A stretch of DNA of 64,000 nt from Silanimonas sp. (GCF_027530345.1 NZ_JAPZQK010000018.1:186001-250000), one strand, 5' to 3'; numbered from the stretch's first letter, positions 42,095 through 54,116 are shown. Made by a program: numbers and translations. The notes: generated by a model from the sequence alone, not told the origin.

Positions 42095-42441
42095 TCGAGC
42101 GCCCCCTTCTTCCATTCGTAGATGAAAGCGAACACCAGGATGCCGAGGAAGCCGGCCATGGCCCACAGCGCGGGCTCGCCGATGTCGCGGTAAACGAGCG
42201 CCCACGGAAACACGAAGGCGATTTCGAGATCGAAGACGATGAAGAGGATCGCGACGAGGTAATAGCGCACGTCGAAAGGCATGCGCGCGTCCTCGAAGGC
42301 CTCGAAGCCGCACTCGTAGGGCGAGAGCTTTTCAGCGTCGGGACGCTTGGGGCCGAGCAGCCAGCCGGCGACGAGAAGCACCAAGCCTAGGCCGGTGGAG
42401 ACGATCAGGAACAGCAGGATCGGCAGGTACTCGCCCAGCAT
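42085..42441 (-). CDS. nuoA: NADH-quinone oxidoreductase subunit A
   Basis: 118 aa, three transmembrane helices; conserved [10 protein letters not shown] (here [32 protein letters not shown]) and [12 protein letters not shown]. First gene of the nuo operon, 78 bp after tRNA-Leu. No separate strong promoter is visible in that gap, so readthrough from the tRNA promoter is possible. Confidence 0.97.
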
Positions 42442-42519
42442 GCAGGCCCTCGGCTAGCGCCCCGGTGGCGCATTGCGACCGCGCCCCGGGCTGGGACGCG
42501 ATACAAGACTTCGATTGTT

Positions 42520-42604
42520 TGGTGCCCAAAGGGGGACTCGAACCCCCACGACCTAAGTCGCTACCACCTCAAGGTAGTGCGTCTACCAATTCCGCCATCT
42601 GGGC
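42520..42604 (-). tRNA. tRNA-Leu (anticodon GAG)
   Basis: 85 nt with encoded CCA. Long variable arm typical of class II leucine tRNA. The anticodon loop is TTGAGGT closed by CTACC/GGTAG, giving anticodon GAG. Acceptor stem GCCCAGA/TTTGGGC has a single G-U pair. Lies between secG and nuoA, a conserved position in gammaproteobacteria. Confidence 0.95.
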
Positions 42605-42642
42605 TTTTAATGCATGCTCCGTACGACTCGCGGAGCGACGAG

Positions 42643-42672
42643 ATTATATCAGGCCATCAGCCGCCTGACTCG
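42643..42672 (-). promoter_or_regulatory. Promoter for tRNA-Leu and possibly the nuo operon
   Basis: A perfect TATAAT -10 lies at 42643-42648 on the minus strand, with a weak GAGTCA -35 at 18-bp spacing inside the secG 3' end. The start site would fall about 30 bp before the mature tRNA. Confidence 0.6.
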
Positions 42673-43127
42673 CCTTCCGGCGGATTTTCTGCCGTCGGCG
42701 TCGCGGTTTCCGCGGCCGGTGCCGCAACATCAGCCGCGGCGGGTACCGCCGCCTCCGGCGCCGGAGCAACCGGGACCTCGACCGCCGGGGCATCCGCCGA
42801 GACCGGGGCCGGCGCTGCCGCGTCGGCGGCCGGAGCCGCTTCCGCCATCAGGCCAACGTCATCGGTATCCGACGGCATCAGGCGACCGCCGTGCTTGCTG
42901 GCGTACCACGCCATGCCGAGGCTCATTGCGAAGAACACCACGGCCAGCCACTTCGTCGTGCTCGAAAGGAAGTTGGCCGAACCCGAGGCGCCGAACACGG
43001 TCGCCGAGGCACCGGCACCGAAGCCGCTACCCGCTTGGGCGCCGGCACCGCGCTGCATGAGGATCAGCACGACCATCGCGACGGCGACGAGGACGTAGAT
43101 GACGGTGGCGAGAACGATCAGGTTCAT
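42657..43127 (-). CDS. secG: Preprotein translocase subunit SecG with long tail
   Basis: 156 aa. The two SecG helices are present (LIVLATVIYVLVAVAMVVLILMQ and TKWLAVVFFAMSLGMAWYA) with the linking QRGAGAQAGSGFGAGASATVFGASGSANFL. SecG stimulates SecA-driven translocation in the SecYEG channel. Beyond residue 80 is a 75-residue Ala/Pro/Glu/Val-rich tail, probably disordered and cytoplasmic or periplasmic depending on topology. It follows tpiA by 11 bp. Confidence 0.95.
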   Translation of the reverse strand: MNLIVLATVIYVLVAVAMVVLILMQRGAGAQAGSGFGAGASATVFGASGSANFLSSTTKWLAVVFFAMSLGMAWYASKHGGRLMPSDTDDVGLMAEAAPAADAAAPAPVSADAPAVEVPVAPAPEAAVPAAADVAAPAAETATPTAENPPEGESGG

Positions 43128-43138
43128 GTCTTTTCAGT

Positions 43139-43891
43139 TCACCGCGCCGCGGCTGCGACGATGGCGAGGAAGTCGTTGGCGACCAGCGATGCTCCGCCGA
43201 TCAGTCCCCCATCGACGTCGGGCTGCGAGAACAGCTCGGCGGCGTTGGCGGCCTTCACGCTGCCGCCGTAAAGGATCGGGAGCGAGTCGGCGATTGTAGC
43301 ATCGTGCGCTCGAAGTTCGCTACGCAGGAACGCATGCGCCTCCTGCGCCTGCTCCGGCGTGGCGGTGCGGCCCGTACCGATCGCCCAGACCGGCTCGTAC
43401 GCCAGCACGGCGCCGCGGAAGGCCTCGATGCCACCTCGCTTCAGCACGGCAGCCACCTGCCCCGAAAGCGCCCACTCGGTCTGGCCGGCCTCGCGCTGGT
43501 GCAGGCTCTCGCCGACGCACAGCACGGGCACCAGGCCCGCCCGGCGCGCCGCGAGCATTTTTTCGGCGACGAGGTCGCTCGATTCTTCGTGGAACTGGCG
43601 GCGCTCGGAATGGCCGACCAGCACGTGGGTGGCACCGACGTCCCTCAGCATGGCGCCCGAGGTCTCCCCGGTGAACGCGCCCGCTTCGTGGGCATCGAGG
43701 TCTTGCGCGCCGAAACCGATGCCCTGGCCCGCGAAGCCCGCGATGGACTCGGCGAGATAGGCGATCGGCGGCATCACGAGGCATTGCACGCCTTCCGGGC
43801 GCGGCGCGTCGACGATGGCCTGCAGCAGTGCCTTTGCCGAGGCGCGCGTGCCGTTGAGCTTCCAGTTGCCGGCGACGATGCGGGGACGCAT
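43139..43891 (-). CDS. tpiA: Triosephosphate isomerase
   Basis: 250 aa from the ATG at 43891 ([14 protein letters not shown]); the longer track start is non-conserved. Active-site residues: N and K in GNWKLNG, H in VGHSERR, E in [11 protein letters not shown], and the phosphate loop [11 protein letters not shown]. Interconverts dihydroxyacetone phosphate and glyceraldehyde-3-phosphate in glycolysis. It is upstream of secG in a conserved pair and divergent from the dehydrogenase gene. Confidence 0.98.
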   Translation of the reverse strand: MRPRIVAGNWKLNGTRASAKALLQAIVDAPRPEGVQCLVMPPIAYLAESIAGFAGQGIGFGAQDLDAHEAGAFTGETSGAMLRDVGATHVLVGHSERRQFHEESSDLVAEKMLAARRAGLVPVLCVGESLHQREAGQTEWALSGQVAAVLKRGGIEAFRGAVLAYEPVWAIGTGRTATPEQAQEAHAFLRSELRAHDATIADSLPILYGGSVKAANAAELFSQPDVDGGLIGGASLVANDFLAIVAAAAR

Positions 43892-43964
43892 GCGGGCTTG
43901 CTCCAAGGTTCCGAGGCGCGGAAGGATAGCAGGCCGCCCACCCGGGCCTCGATGGATTCCTGAC

Positions 43965-44775
43965 ATGCCCACTCCGCTTCGCACCGACCGCTTCGCCCTC
44001 GTCACCGGCGCCTCCAGCGGCATCGGCGCGGAGATCGCCCGCGAGTACGCGCGGCGCGGCAAACCGCTGGTGCTGGTCGCGCGCCGCGCAGACCGGCTCG
44101 AGGCCCTCGCCGCCCGAACTGCGGCCGCAGGTGCGGGTGGAGGTGATCGCCGCCGACCTCGCCGATCCGGCCGCGCCGGCCCGGCTCGTGGCGGACTGCG
44201 AGGCGCGGGGGCTGCGCGTCGACACGCTGGTGAACAACGCCGGCTTCGGCGTGCCGGGACGCTACCTGGCCAAGGACTGGGCCACCCACCAGGCCTCGCT
44301 GCAGGTGCTGCTGGTGGCGGTCTGCGAACTCTCGCACCGCTTCCTGCCGGCGATGGAGGCCGAGGGGCGCGGGCGCATCCTCAATGTCGCCTCGCTGGCC
44401 GGCCTCGTGCCGCCGACGGGCGGGCACACGCTGTACGGCCCGACCAAGGCCTTCGTCATCCGTTTCAGCGAGACGCTGGCCAAGGAAGTCGGGCCGAAAG
44501 GGGTGAACGTGACCGCGCTGTGCCCCGGAATGACCTACACCGAGTTCCACGACGTCAACGGCATGCGGGCCACGGTATCGAAGCTGCCGAAGGGCATCTG
44601 GCTCGACGCCGCGACCGTGGCGAAGCTCGGCGTGGACGCCGTCGAGTCGGGACGGACGCGGCTCATCACCGGGCGCGCCAACCGCCTTATCGCCGCGCTC
44701 TCGAAGTACCTCCCCGACCGGCTCGCTGGTGCGCTGATCGCCGCGAAGGCCAAGGACTTCCGCGACGAGGGCTGA
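43965..44775 (+). pseudogene. Short-chain dehydrogenase/reductase, frameshifted
   Basis: The N-terminal part ([24 protein letters not shown](P)-binding TGXXXGIG) reads in frame from 43965. The rest ([13 protein letters not shown]; catalytic YGPTK; substrate-pocket end) reads one frame over, from about 44116. Removing one C from the CCC run at 44113-44115 restores a continuous product ([20 protein letters not shown]) of about 269 aa. So the gene carries one extra base: either a natural frameshift or a sequencing error. Apart from that, all catalytic residues are intact. Function beyond oxidoreductase is unknown. Confidence 0.85.
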
Positions 44776-44790
44776 GCCCCGCCGCAAACG

Positions 44791-44817
44791 ACGAAGCCCC
44801 GCAGGGCGGGGCTTCGT
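44791..44817. terminator. Convergent hairpin terminator
   Basis: Perfect 12-bp inverted repeat ACGAAGCCCCGC-AGG-GCGGGGCTTCGT between two convergent genes. T-tracts are poor on both sides (only CGTTT on the minus strand), so efficiency is uncertain. Confidence 0.6.
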
Positions 44818-44837
44818 GGGCAGGACGGAAGCGGCGA

Positions 44838-45770
44838 TCAGGCCAGCTTGATCTCGCGCAGCCGCTCCATCAGATACCCATGGGCGGTGATCGGCTCGGG
44901 GTAGCGATTGGGGTTGTCCGGCGTGATGCAGCCCGGCAGCGTCTCGATCAGGAAATCCGGGTTCGGATGCAGGAAGAACGGCGTCGAATAGCGCGGCTGG
45001 CGGGAGGCATCGCCCGGCGGGTTGACCACGCGGTGCGTCGTCGACGGATAAACGTGGTTGGTCAGGCGCTGCAGCATGTCGCCGATGTTCACGACGATCG
45101 TGTCGGCTTCCGAGGTGAAAGGCACCCATTTGCCCTTCTGGGAGAGCACTTCAAGGCCCGCGGCGCTGGCGCCGACCAGCAGGGTGATGAGGTTGATGTC
45201 CTCGTGCGCCCCGGCGCGGACGTTGGGGATGTCGTCGGCGGTGATCGGCGGGTAGTGGATCGGGCGAAGGATGCTGTTACCGAAGTTGGTCTTGTCGGCG
45301 AAGAACTGCTCCGGCAGGCCGATGTGCAATGCGAGGGCAGACAGCACGCGCGAACCGAGCTGGTCGAGCGTAGTGAACAGGCCGTAAGCCACTTCCTTGA
45401 ACTCCGGGATCTCGCTCGGCCACAGGTTCGCCGGCATCACCTCGGCGTGCTTCGAGTCGCGCGGGATCTCGCGGCCGACGTGCCAGAACTCCTTGAGGTC
45501 GAAGTGCTTCGCGCCCTTCGCCGTTTCGATACCGAACGGCGTGTAACCGCGCGCACCGCCGCTGCCCGGCACGTGGTACGCCTTCTTGGCGGCTTCGGGA
45601 AGCGCGAAGAAGCGCTGGAACACGTCGTAGGCGCGGTCGATCTGCGCCTGCGGGATGCCGTGGCCGCGGATGCCGCAGAAGCCCCACTCGCGGTAGGCGG
45701 CGCCGAGCTCGGCGACGAAGGCCTCGCGGTCGGTGTCGTAGCGGCGGATGTCGAGGGTGGGGATGGCCAT
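44838..45770 (-). CDS. 2-oxoglutarate/Fe(II)-dependent oxygenase, isopenicillin-N-synthase family
   Basis: 310 aa. The iron triad HXD...H is seen in [12 protein letters not shown] and STTHRVVN, and the 2OG-binding RXS motif in [12 protein letters not shown]-terminal DIOX_N domain opens with [12 protein letters not shown]. Cytosolic non-haem oxygenases of this type hydroxylate, desaturate or cyclise small molecules; the substrate is unknown. Xanthomonadales commonly encode such a gene near glmM. It lies 70 bp after glmM on the same strand, separated by a weak hairpin. Confidence 0.88.
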   Translation of the reverse strand: MAIPTLDIRRYDTDREAFVAELGAAYREWGFCGIRGHGIPQAQIDRAYDVFQRFFALPEAAKKAYHVPGSGGARGYTPFGIETAKGAKHFDLKEFWHVGREIPRDSKHAEVMPANLWPSEIPEFKEVAYGLFTTLDQLGSRVLSALALHIGLPEQFFADKTNFGNSILRPIHYPPITADDIPNVRAGAHEDINLITLLVGASAAGLEVLSQKGKWVPFTSEADTIVVNIGDMLQRLTNHVYPSTTHRVVNPPGDASRQPRYSTPFFLHPNPDFLIETLPGCITPDNPNRYPEPITAHGYLMERLREIKLA

Positions 45771-45807
45771 GGTCGTGGATCGTCTTGGGAATTCGGGGGG
45801 AGATCAT

Positions 45808-45833
45808 CATGCCGACCCTCGCGGGCCGGCATG
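45808..45833 (-). terminator. Weak hairpin after glmM
   Basis: CATGCCG / CGGCATG stem with an inner CCC/GGG pairing; no T-tract. Could be a pause or RNA-stability element between glmM and the oxygenase gene. Confidence 0.3.
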
Positions 45834-45840
45834 ACGCGGA

Positions 45841-47195
45841 TCAAGCCGCGGCTTTCACCGCAGCGGAGAGAGCGTCGAGCACGCGCTGCATCAGGCCCGC
45901 ATCGTCGGCCTCGACGGTGACGCGCACCACCGGCTCGGTGCCGGAAGGGCGAAGGAAGGCACGGCCACGGCCCTGCACGGCCGCCTGGGCATCGGCCAAC
46001 GCAGCCTTGACGCTCTCGGCCTCGGCCGGCTTCACGCCCGGCGCGACCTTCACGTTGACCGTCTTCTGCGGGACCTTGGCCATGCCCGACAGCGCCTGCT
46101 TCAACGTCAGGCCGCGACGGCACAGGACCTCGAGGACCTGAAGCGCGCTGACGATGCCGTCGCCCGAGCTCACGCGGTCGAGGCACAGCAGGTGGCCCGA
46201 GGTTTCGCCGCCGAGGACGGCGTCGTTCTCCATCAGGGCCTGGTGCACGTAGCGGTCGCCCACCTTGGTGCGCAGGAACGCGATGCTGCGCTCGGCGAAG
46301 GCCCGTTCGAGGCCGTAGTTGGTCATCAGCGTGCCGACCACCGGGCCACGGAGGCGGCCGCTCTGCTGCCAGTCGTCCGCGAGGATCCACAGCAGGTCGT
46401 CGCCGTCGCGCACGACGCCATCGCTGTCGACGAACAGCACACGGTCGCCGTCGCCGTCGAAGGCGATGCCGAGCTCGGCACCGGTCTCGCGCACGCGGGC
46501 GGCGAGGAATTCCGGGTGCGTGGAGCCCACGCCGTCGTTGATGTTCAGGCCGTTCGGATCGACGCCGATGGCGTCCACCCGGGCGCCGAGCTCGCGGAAC
46601 ACCAGCGGGCCGAGCTGGTACGTCGCACCATGGGCGCAATCCACCACGATCCGCATGCCGCCGAGGTTGAAGCGGCGCGGCACCGAGCCCTTGCAGGCTT
46701 CGACGTAGCGCGCGACCGCGTCGCGGGTGCGCACGGCCTTGCCGAGCTTCTCCGAGGACACCGTGCTGAACGGATGATCCAGCGCGGCCTCGATGGCCAG
46801 CTCGGTGGCGTCGTCGAGCTTCTCGCCTTCGGCCGAGAAGAACTTGATGCCGTTGTCGTAGTGCGGGTTGTGCGAGGCGCTGATGACGATGCCACCGTCG
46901 GCACCGAGCGAACGCGTCAGGTGCGAGACGGCCGGCGTGGGCATGGGCCCCATCAGCTGGACGTCGACGCCAGCAGCCACGAGGCCAGCCTCCAGCGCCG
47001 CTTCGAACATGTAGTTCGAGATGCGGGTGTCCTTGCCGATGACGACCAGCGGCTTGCGCCAGTCGCCCTCGCCACGCGCAGCACGCAGCGCGTGGCCGTA
47101 GGCGTTGCCGAGGCGCAGGACGAAATCCGCCGAGATGGCGCCCTCGCCCACCCGGCCGCGGATGCCGTCGGTGCCGAAGTACTTCCGCGCACCCA

Positions 47196-47196
<1 letters not shown>
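45841..47196 (-). CDS. glmM: Phosphoglucosamine mutase
   Basis: 451 aa. Starts [18 protein letters not shown]; the catalytic phosphoserine loop is [17 protein letters not shown], the metal site DGDGDRVLF, and the sugar-binding loop GGETSGHLL. The C-terminal phosphate-binding loop is [11 protein letters not shown]. Converts glucosamine-6-P to glucosamine-1-P for UDP-GlcNAc, hence peptidoglycan and LPS. Its start overlaps the accD stop (TGATG). Confidence 0.98.
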
Positions 47197-48068
<872 letters not shown>

Positions 48069-48110
48069 GGAGGGCCCGGGTGTGGTCAGGGCCGCAAAGT
48101 GTAGCGGAAG

Positions 48111-48141
48111 GCCGGCAGGGGGCCGGAACGCCCCCGCCGGC
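48111..48141 (-). terminator. Possible hairpin terminator after trpA
   Basis: GCCGGC-GGGGGC / GCCCCC-GCCGGC stem with one bulge and a six-base loop, 7 bp after the trpA stop on the minus strand. No T-run follows, so termination is uncertain. Confidence 0.4.
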
Positions 48142-48147
48142 GCCGGA

Positions 48148-48948
48148 TCAGCTGTCGAGGCCGGCGCGGATCGGCTGCAGGAAGGCGCGTGCCGTCGCCA
48201 CCGGGTCGGCAGCGTCCGCCAGCGCCTGCACCAGCGCGCTGCCGACGATGACGCCGTCGCCATGCGCCGCAAGCGCCTTGGCGGAGGCTGCATCCTTGAT
48301 GCCGAAGCCGATCAGCACCGGCACCGGGCTGTGCGCGCGCAGGATCGCGGCCTTGGCGGCTACGTCGCCAGTGTCGAGTTTGCTGGCGCCAGTGACGCCC
48401 GCGAAGCTGACGTAGTACAGATAGCCCTGCGCGTGCATGCGAAGCGGCCCCAGGCGGGCTTCGGTGGTGGTCGGCGCAACGAGGGCGATCAGGTGCAGGC
48501 CGCGGGCGGTGAACACCTCGCGCACCGGGTCTGCCTCCTCGAGCGGCAGGTCGACCAGCAGCACGCCGTCGACGCCGGCGGCCGCGGCCTCGTCGGCGAA
48601 GCGCTCGACACCGCGCATCTCGATCGGGTTCAGGTAACCCATCAGGACGACCGGCGTGGCGGTATCCGTCGCGCGGAACTGGCGCACGCACTCCAGCACG
48701 AAGCTCAAGCCCACCTTGCGCTCGATGGCGCGCTCGGAGCTCTTCTGGATGACGGGGCCGTCGGCCATCGGGTCGGAGAACGGCACGCCGAGTTCGATCA
48801 GGTCGGCGCCGCCTTCAACAAGGGAGTGCATCACCGGCACGGTCGATTCGCGCGACGGATCGCCGGCGGTGACGAAGGGAACCAGCGCCTTGCGGCCGGC
48901 GGCTTTGAGCGCGGCGAGGCGCGCGTCGATGCGGTTCACGGCGCTCAC
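48148..48948 (-). CDS. trpA: Tryptophan synthase alpha chain
   Basis: 266 aa, GTG start at 48948 overlapping the trpB stop by four bases (GTGA); the track start is inside trpB. Conserved residues: catalytic E in [17 protein letters not shown] in [11 protein letters not shown], and phosphate loop [10 protein letters not shown]. Cleaves indole-3-glycerol phosphate to indole, channelled to TrpB. GTGA overlap supports equimolar synthesis. Confidence 0.97.
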   Translation of the reverse strand: MSAVNRIDARLAALKAAGRKALVPFVTAGDPSRESTVPVMHSLVEGGADLIELGVPFSDPMADGPVIQKSSERAIERKVGLSFVLECVRQFRATDTATPVVLMGYLNPIEMRGVERFADEAAAAGVDGVLLVDLPLEEADPVREVFTARGLHLIALVAPTTTEARLGPLRMHAQGYLYYVSFAGVTGASKLDTGDVAAKAAILRAHSPVPVLIGFGIKDAASAKALAAHGDGVIVGSALVQALADAADPVATARAFLQPIRAGLDS

Positions 48949-50174
48949 AGCGAGATCCCTTCGCGCTTGGCGATGGTGAAGATGTCCTTGTCGCCACGGC
49001 CGGACAGGTTCACCAGCACGCGCTGGTCCTTGCGCATCGTCCGAGCGAGCTTCATGGCCTGGGCGATGGCGTGGCTGCTTTCGAGCGCGGCGAGGATGCC
49101 TTCGGTGCGCGCCAGCAGGTGGAAGGCCTCCATGCACTCGTCGTCGGTGACGCCGACGTACTGCGCGCGGCCGGTGTCCTTGAGGAAAGCGTGCTCCGGA
49201 CCGACACCCGGGTAGTCGAGGCCGGCCGAGATCGAGTGCGTCTCGGTGATCTGGCCATCGTCGTCGCAGATCAGGTAAGTGCGGTTGCCGTGCAGCACAC
49301 CCGGGCGGCCAGCCACCAACGAGGCGGCATGGCGGCCGGTAGCGACACCGTCGCCCGCGGCTTCGGCGCCGATGAGCGCGACATCGCGATCGTTGAGGAA
49401 AGCGTGGAACATGCCGATGGCATTGCTGCCGCCGCCGACGCAGGCGACGACGGCGTCGGGCAGCGCACCGTACTCGGCCAGCATCTGCGCGCGCGATTCC
49501 TTGCCGACCACGGCGTTGAAGTCGCGCACGAGCGTCGGGTACGGGTGCGGGCCGGCGACCGTGCCGATGATGTAGAAGGTGTCGTGAACGTTGGTGACCC
49601 AATCGCGCAGTGCTTCGTTCAGCGCGTCCTTCAGGGTCTTGCTGCCGCTCTCCACCGGCACCACGGTGGCGCCGAGCAACTTCATGCGGAACACGTTCGG
49701 CGCCTGGCGCTCGACGTCGGTGGCGCCCATGTAGACGACGCACTCGAGGCCGAGGCGCGCAGCCACGGTGGCCGAGGCCACGCCGTGCTGGCCGGCGCCG
49801 GTCTCCGCGATGATGCGGGTCTTGCCCATCCGCTTGGCGAGCATCGCCTGGCCGATGGTGTTGTTGATCTTGTGCGCGCCGGTGTGGTTCAGGTCCTCGC
49901 GCTTGAGCAGGATCTGCGCTCCGCCGACCTTCGCCGACAGGCGGGCCGCGTGGTAGATCGGGCTCGGGCGGCCGACGTAATGCTTGTAGTCGTCCGCCAG
50001 TTCGGCCTGGAACGAGGGATCGGACTGCGCGACGCGATAGGCCTCGGCCAGCTCGGCCAGGGGCTGCATCAGCGTTTCAGCGACGAAGCTGCCACCGTAC
50101 GGACCGAAATGCCCGCGGGCGTCCGGGTACTGGTGGAAATCGTCAACGGACGGGGGGATCTGCGATGAAGCCAT
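48945..50174 (-). CDS. trpB: Tryptophan synthase beta chain
   Basis: 409 aa. PLP lysine in [11 protein letters not shown], phosphate-binding [13 protein letters not shown], and E in [10 protein letters not shown]. Condenses indole with serine. Overlaps the end of trpF by 32 bp upstream. The trpF-trpB-trpA order is that of Xanthomonadales, separate from trpC/D. Confidence 0.98.
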   Translation of the reverse strand: MASSQIPPSVDDFHQYPDARGHFGPYGGSFVAETLMQPLAELAEAYRVAQSDPSFQAELADDYKHYVGRPSPIYHAARLSAKVGGAQILLKREDLNHTGAHKINNTIGQAMLAKRMGKTRIIAETGAGQHGVASATVAARLGLECVVYMGATDVERQAPNVFRMKLLGATVVPVESGSKTLKDALNEALRDWVTNVHDTFYIIGTVAGPHPYPTLVRDFNAVVGKESRAQMLAEYGALPDAVVACVGGGSNAIGMFHAFLNDRDVALIGAEAAGDGVATGRHAASLVAGRPGVLHGNRTYLICDDDGQITETHSISAGLDYPGVGPEHAFLKDTGRAQYVGVTDDECMEAFHLLARTEGILAALESSHAIAQAMKLARTMRKDQRVLVNLSGRGDKDIFTIAKREGISL

Positions 50175-50796
50175 CGGCGCGGCGAACCTCTTCGACGAAA
50201 CGAACCATGCGCTCAGCGTCCTTCAGGCCGGGAGCGCTCTCGATGCCACTGGACACGTCGACGCCGAACGGCCGCGACTGGCGGACCGCCTCGAAGACGT
50301 TGTCGGGAGTGAGCCCGCCGGCCAGAAGCCAAGGCTTCGGCAGCGCAGGCAGGTCGGACCAGTCGAACCGGGCACCCTGCCCGCCCTGCTCGCCGGCCTT
50401 GTGGCCATCGAGCAGAAAGGCGTCCACCGAAGGGTAGCGCTTGGCGAGCGATTCCGCAGCGGCCACGCCCTCGCCCATCGCCAAAGTCTTCACATACGGC
50501 AGGCCGAAACGTTCGCAGAACGCGGCCTCTTCACGGCCATGGAACTGCAGCAGCGTCGGGCGCAGCGCACGGATCGCGGCCCGCACGAGCGCCTCCTCCG
50601 GATCCATGAAGAGCGCGACGACCTGCGCCAACGGCGGCACGGCGGCGCGCATCGACTCCGCCTGGGCGGGATCGAGCGCGCGCCGGCTGCCGGGCACGAA
50701 GATGAACCCGAGGGCGTCGACGCCGAGCTCGCCGGCGAGGCGCACGTCGCCGGGTCGGGTCAGGCCGCAGAACTTGATGCGGGTGCGATGGGCCAT
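50143..50796 (-). CDS. trpF: Phosphoribosylanthranilate isomerase
   Basis: 217 aa from ATG 50796 ([17 protein letters not shown]). The catalytic cysteine and aspartate appear in KFCGLTR and GVDVSSGIE; phosphate loop [11 protein letters not shown] small TIM barrel converting PRA to CdRP in tryptophan synthesis. Starts 4 bp after truA. Confidence 0.97.
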   Translation of the reverse strand: MAHRTRIKFCGLTRPGDVRLAGELGVDALGFIFVPGSRRALDPAQAESMRAAVPPLAQVVALFMDPEEALVRAAIRALRPTLLQFHGREEAAFCERFGLPYVKTLAMGEGVAAAESLAKRYPSVDAFLLDGHKAGEQGGQGARFDWSDLPALPKPWLLAGGLTPDNVFEAVRQSRPFGVDVSSGIESAPGLKDAERMVRFVEEVRRADGFIADPPVR

Positions 50797-50800
50797 GGCG

Positions 50801-51631
50801 TCAGGCGTCGAGGTCGGCGTAAGGCAGGACGGCGAGGGGCCGCGGGCGATCGATCCAACCCTCCGGCAGGCTGACGGCCTCCGGCAAGGCCCAGGCGCGC
50901 GGATAGCGCGGCCCGAGGAAGGCCAAGCCGGCCGCCGGCGCCGTCGGACCGGCGACGGTGCGATCGCGTCCAACGAGCAGTTCGCCGATCCAGGCTTCGG
51001 GCCGCTCGCCGCGCCCCACCACCATCAGGCTGCCGACGATGTTGCGCACCATGTGGTGCAGGAACGCATTGGCCTGCACCTCGACGATGACCTGGTCGTC
51101 CTCGCGGCGCACGGTGATCGCGTGCAGGTCGCGCATCGGGTGTCGGGCCTGGCACTGCGCCGTTCGGAAGGCGCTGAAGTCGTTCTCGCCAAGCAGGGCC
51201 TGCGCCGCCCGGTGCATGGCTTCGGCGTCGAGCGGGCGCGGCTCCCAGCTCAAGTGCTCGCGCATCAACGCGGGGCGCACGCGGCGATTCAACAGGCGGT
51301 AGCGGTAGCGGCGCGCCCGCGCGGAGTGGCGGGCATGGAAGGCCCCGGCGACCGGCTGGGCCCAGAGCACGCGCACCGATGGCGGCAAGCGCGTGTTGGT
51401 CCCCTCGACGAAGGCGCGCAGCGGCCTTTCGACCGTGGTCTCCAGATGGACGACCTGCTGGGTGGCGTGCACGCCGGCATCGGTGCGCCCAGCGCACACG
51501 GCATCGACCTCGTGCTGGAGGATCGAGGCCAGTGCAGCCTCGACCGCACCCTGCACCGAATCACCGTGCGAAAGCCGCTGCCAACCGAGGAAGCCGCTGC
51601 CGTCGTATTCGATGCCGAGTGCGTAGCGCAT
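50801..51631 (-). CDS. truA: tRNA pseudouridine synthase A
   Basis: 276 aa. Starts [19 protein letters not shown]; catalytic aspartate in [18 protein letters not shown]-terminal [17 protein letters not shown]. Modifies U38-40 in the anticodon stem. The fimV-truA-trpF order is conserved in related bacteria. Confidence 0.98.
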   Translation of the reverse strand: MRYALGIEYDGSGFLGWQRLSHGDSVQGAVEAALASILQHEVDAVCAGRTDAGVHATQQVVHLETTVERPLRAFVEGTNTRLPPSVRVLWAQPVAGAFHARHSARARRYRYRLLNRRVRPALMREHLSWEPRPLDAEAMHRAAQALLGENDFSAFRTAQCQARHPMRDLHAITVRREDDQVIVEVQANAFLHHMVRNIVGSLMVVGRGERPEAWIGELLVGRDRTVAGPTAPAAGLAFLGPRYPRAWALPEAVSLPEGWIDRPRPLAVLPYADLDA

Positions 51632-51668
51632 GGCGGAAGGCCGCAGGTCGAACCCTGCGGCCGCAACC

Positions 51669-54116
51669 TCAACCGATCGACTTCAGCAGGCGCTCGGCTT
51701 CCGCACGGGCGGCCGCGCTGCCCTCGGCCAGCACTTCCTCGAGCATGCCGCGAGCGCCATCGACGTCACCGATCTCGATGTAGGCCTTGGCCAGCTCGAG
51801 GCGGGTGTCGTCGAGGCCGGCCTCGTCCGAGGTGGGCAACTCGACGATCGGGCGCTCGGCCGTCTCGCGCTCGTCGAACGCGTGCACGACCGGCGGCGCC
51901 GGCGGCTCGGGCTCGAGGGCAGCAGGACGCGTGCGCAAATCGATGCCGCTGATCGGATTCCACTGCAGCTCGCGGAAGAGCGCGTGGCCCGGGACCAGGC
52001 CCATCCCCATCACCACCACTTCGCGCCAGCGCGGGTCACCGGGCTTCTCGACGTGCACGCGCATCCGCTCGGCCGCCTTGAGGAAAGCGTCGGTGTCGCC
52101 GGTGTTGTAGAGCTGCCGCAGCAGGGCGACATGCGTATCGAGATCCGCAGGCGCCCCGTCGATATTCCGCTCGAGCTCGCGCAGCACCGGATTCGCCGTG
52201 GGCGCCGTGTCGTTGTCGACCGACGGTGCTTCCGGCGCCGGTGCGGCCACAGGCACAGCCTCGGCCTCGACGGCAGCGGCGTTCGACTCCTCGCTGGTGG
52301 AGGCCGGGAGGTTCGACAGGGAATCCTCGTCGTCCGAGAGGCGCGAGCGCGAGCTCGCGGCGGGTGGCACGTTCGGAAGGGGGCGCTTCGCGTCCGTGCT
52401 GCGTCGGCGGCGGAGCAACAGGCCCACGAGGCCACCAACGAGCACCAGGCCACCCGCACCCAGCACCATCGGGTTGCTGTACCACGGCGCCGCCGCGTCG
52501 GTCGGCGCATCCGCCGGGGCAGCGGCCGTCGGCGAGGCCGGCGCCGGACTGGCCGGATCGGTGGCTTCGGCAGCGGGGGCTGCGTCTGGCGTAACGACCA
52601 CGGGGGCGTCCACGGGGTCCGCTTCGACCGCACCGGCAGCGGCGGGCTCGACAGCCCCGGACGCGGCCGGCACCTTCCCGTTCGACGGCGCCGCAGCCTC
52701 ACCCGTGCGCTGCTCGCGCAGAGCCTGCTCCATCGCACTGAGCTGGCTGTCCTTGAGCTCGATCAGCCGCTTCTGTTCGTTGGCAAGCGACTCCTGTTCC
52801 GTGAGACGCGACTGAAGCTCACGCAGCTCGGCCTCGCGTACCGACAGGTCCTCGCGGGCCTGCTCGAGCTGCGCGCGCAGCTCGCTGCCCGAACCACCGG
52901 ACGACGCGCCCGACTGCGCACCGACTGCACCGGCACCTGCAGGCGGCGCGATCTCGAGTCGACCGCTGGCCGGCGTCGACGGCGCGGCCGACGGACGGGC
53001 CGGAACCTGGGCGGTGGCGGCCGGCGGCAACGCCGCCGTCGGCGCCTCGCCCGGGCTCGGCATCGGCGCCGGGGTCGGCGACAGGGCGCGCCATGCGGCC
53101 ATCTGCTCGCGGACACGGTCCTCGGCCTCGGCGCCAGCGAGACCACGGGCCTCGTCGGCCGTCGGAATACGCAGGACGGCGCCTTTGCGGAGCAGGTTGA
53201 TGTTGTCGCGCAGGAAGGCGTCGGGGTTCGCGCGCTGGATGGCCAGCATCATCTGGGCGACGGAGGTGCCCTGCTGGTTGGACGACGCGATCCGCCACAG
53301 GGTCTCGCCCTCGGCCACGGCGTGGCTGCCGGGCGTGGCCGCGGGAATGGCGGCCGGCACGGGCGACGGTGTGGGCGCGGGAGGAGGCGGAGGCGGGGCC
53401 TCCGCGACGACGGGCTGGGGTGCGGGCTCGGGCGGCGGCGGTTGCGCCGCCGCTTCGGGCTGTGGCGCCGGCGCCGCCGGAGGCGGCGTGGCGGCGACCG
53501 GGGCCGGCGTCGGCTCGGGCAGCGGCGCGACAGGCTCCGGCGGCAGCGGTTCGGCGACCGGCGCGGGCTCGGCCTCGGCCACCGGCGGCGCGGGCACCGA
53601 CAGCGGCGGCATCTCGGCGGCGGGCTCCGGCTCGGGCGCAGGCGCCGCGGACGGCGCAGGCGTGGGGGCTGCGGCCACGGTCGGCGCGGTCATCGGCGTG
53701 ACGGTCGCAGCGGCAATGTGCGGCGGATCGACCAGCGCCGTGAATTCGCGCACCACGCTGCCTCGACCCCAGTCGGCTTCGAGCAGGAAGGCGACGAATG
53801 GATCGTCCACGCGGTTCGAAGTCGTCACGCGCACCACCGGTTCACCGCGGGCATTGCGGCCCACGCTGAACTGCAGGTTGGCGGTCACGCCCGCCGGGCG
53901 AGGCAGTCCGACGCGATCGAAGGCCTCCGGCGGCGCGAGGCGCACGCTCAGGGCGTCCAGCTCGCCCGGTCCGACGCCGATCAGCGGGATCTCCGCGACC
54001 AGCGGCTGGTTGAGCTGCGACTTCACTTCGAGCGTGCCAAGGCCCAGCGCATGGGCATCGCTCGCGATGAACGCGAGCGCCATGGCCAGGGGAAGGACCT
54101 TCACCGGGTGTTTCAT
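51669..54116 (-). CDS. fimV: FimV-like pilus/polarity protein with LysM domain
   Basis: 815 aa. Signal peptide ([16 protein letters not shown]), N-terminal FimV domain ([24 protein letters not shown]), a Pro/Ala/Glu-rich low-complexity region about 150-262, a LysM domain about 262-322 ([12 protein letters not shown]), a coiled coil about 410-460, a transmembrane helix near 545-572 ([24 protein letters not shown]), and a C-terminal TPR-like FimV motif ([24 protein letters not shown]). FimV-type proteins organise type IV pilus assembly and cell poles through cAMP signalling in Pseudomonas. Divergence in the linker is expected. Confidence 0.93.
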   Translation of the reverse strand: MKHPVKVLPLAMALAFIASDAHALGLGTLEVKSQLNQPLVAEIPLIGVGPGELDALSVRLAPPEAFDRVGLPRPAGVTANLQFSVGRNARGEPVVRVTTSNRVDDPFVAFLLEADWGRGSVVREFTALVDPPHIAAATVTPMTAPTVAAAPTPAPSAAPAPEPEPAAEMPPLSVPAPPVAEAEPAPVAEPLPPEPVAPLPEPTPAPVAATPPPAAPAPQPEAAAQPPPPEPAPQPVVAEAPPPPPPAPTPSPVPAAIPAATPGSHAVAEGETLWRIASSNQQGTSVAQMMLAIQRANPDAFLRDNINLLRKGAVLRIPTADEARGLAGAEAEDRVREQMAAWRALSPTPAPMPSPGEAPTAALPPAATAQVPARPSAAPSTPASGRLEIAPPAGAGAVGAQSGASSGGSGSELRAQLEQAREDLSVREAELRELQSRLTEQESLANEQKRLIELKDSQLSAMEQALREQRTGEAAAPSNGKVPAASGAVEPAAAGAVEADPVDAPVVVTPDAAPAAEATDPASPAPASPTAAAPADAPTDAAAPWYSNPMVLGAGGLVLVGGLVGLLLRRRRSTDAKRPLPNVPPAASSRSRLSDDEDSLSNLPASTSEESNAAAVEAEAVPVAAPAPEAPSVDNDTAPTANPVLRELERNIDGAPADLDTHVALLRQLYNTGDTDAFLKAAERMRVHVEKPGDPRWREVVVMGMGLVPGHALFRELQWNPISGIDLRTRPAALEPEPPAPPVVHAFDERETAERPIVELPTSDEAGLDDTRLELAKAYIEIGDVDGARGMLEEVLAEGSAAARAEAERLLKSIG

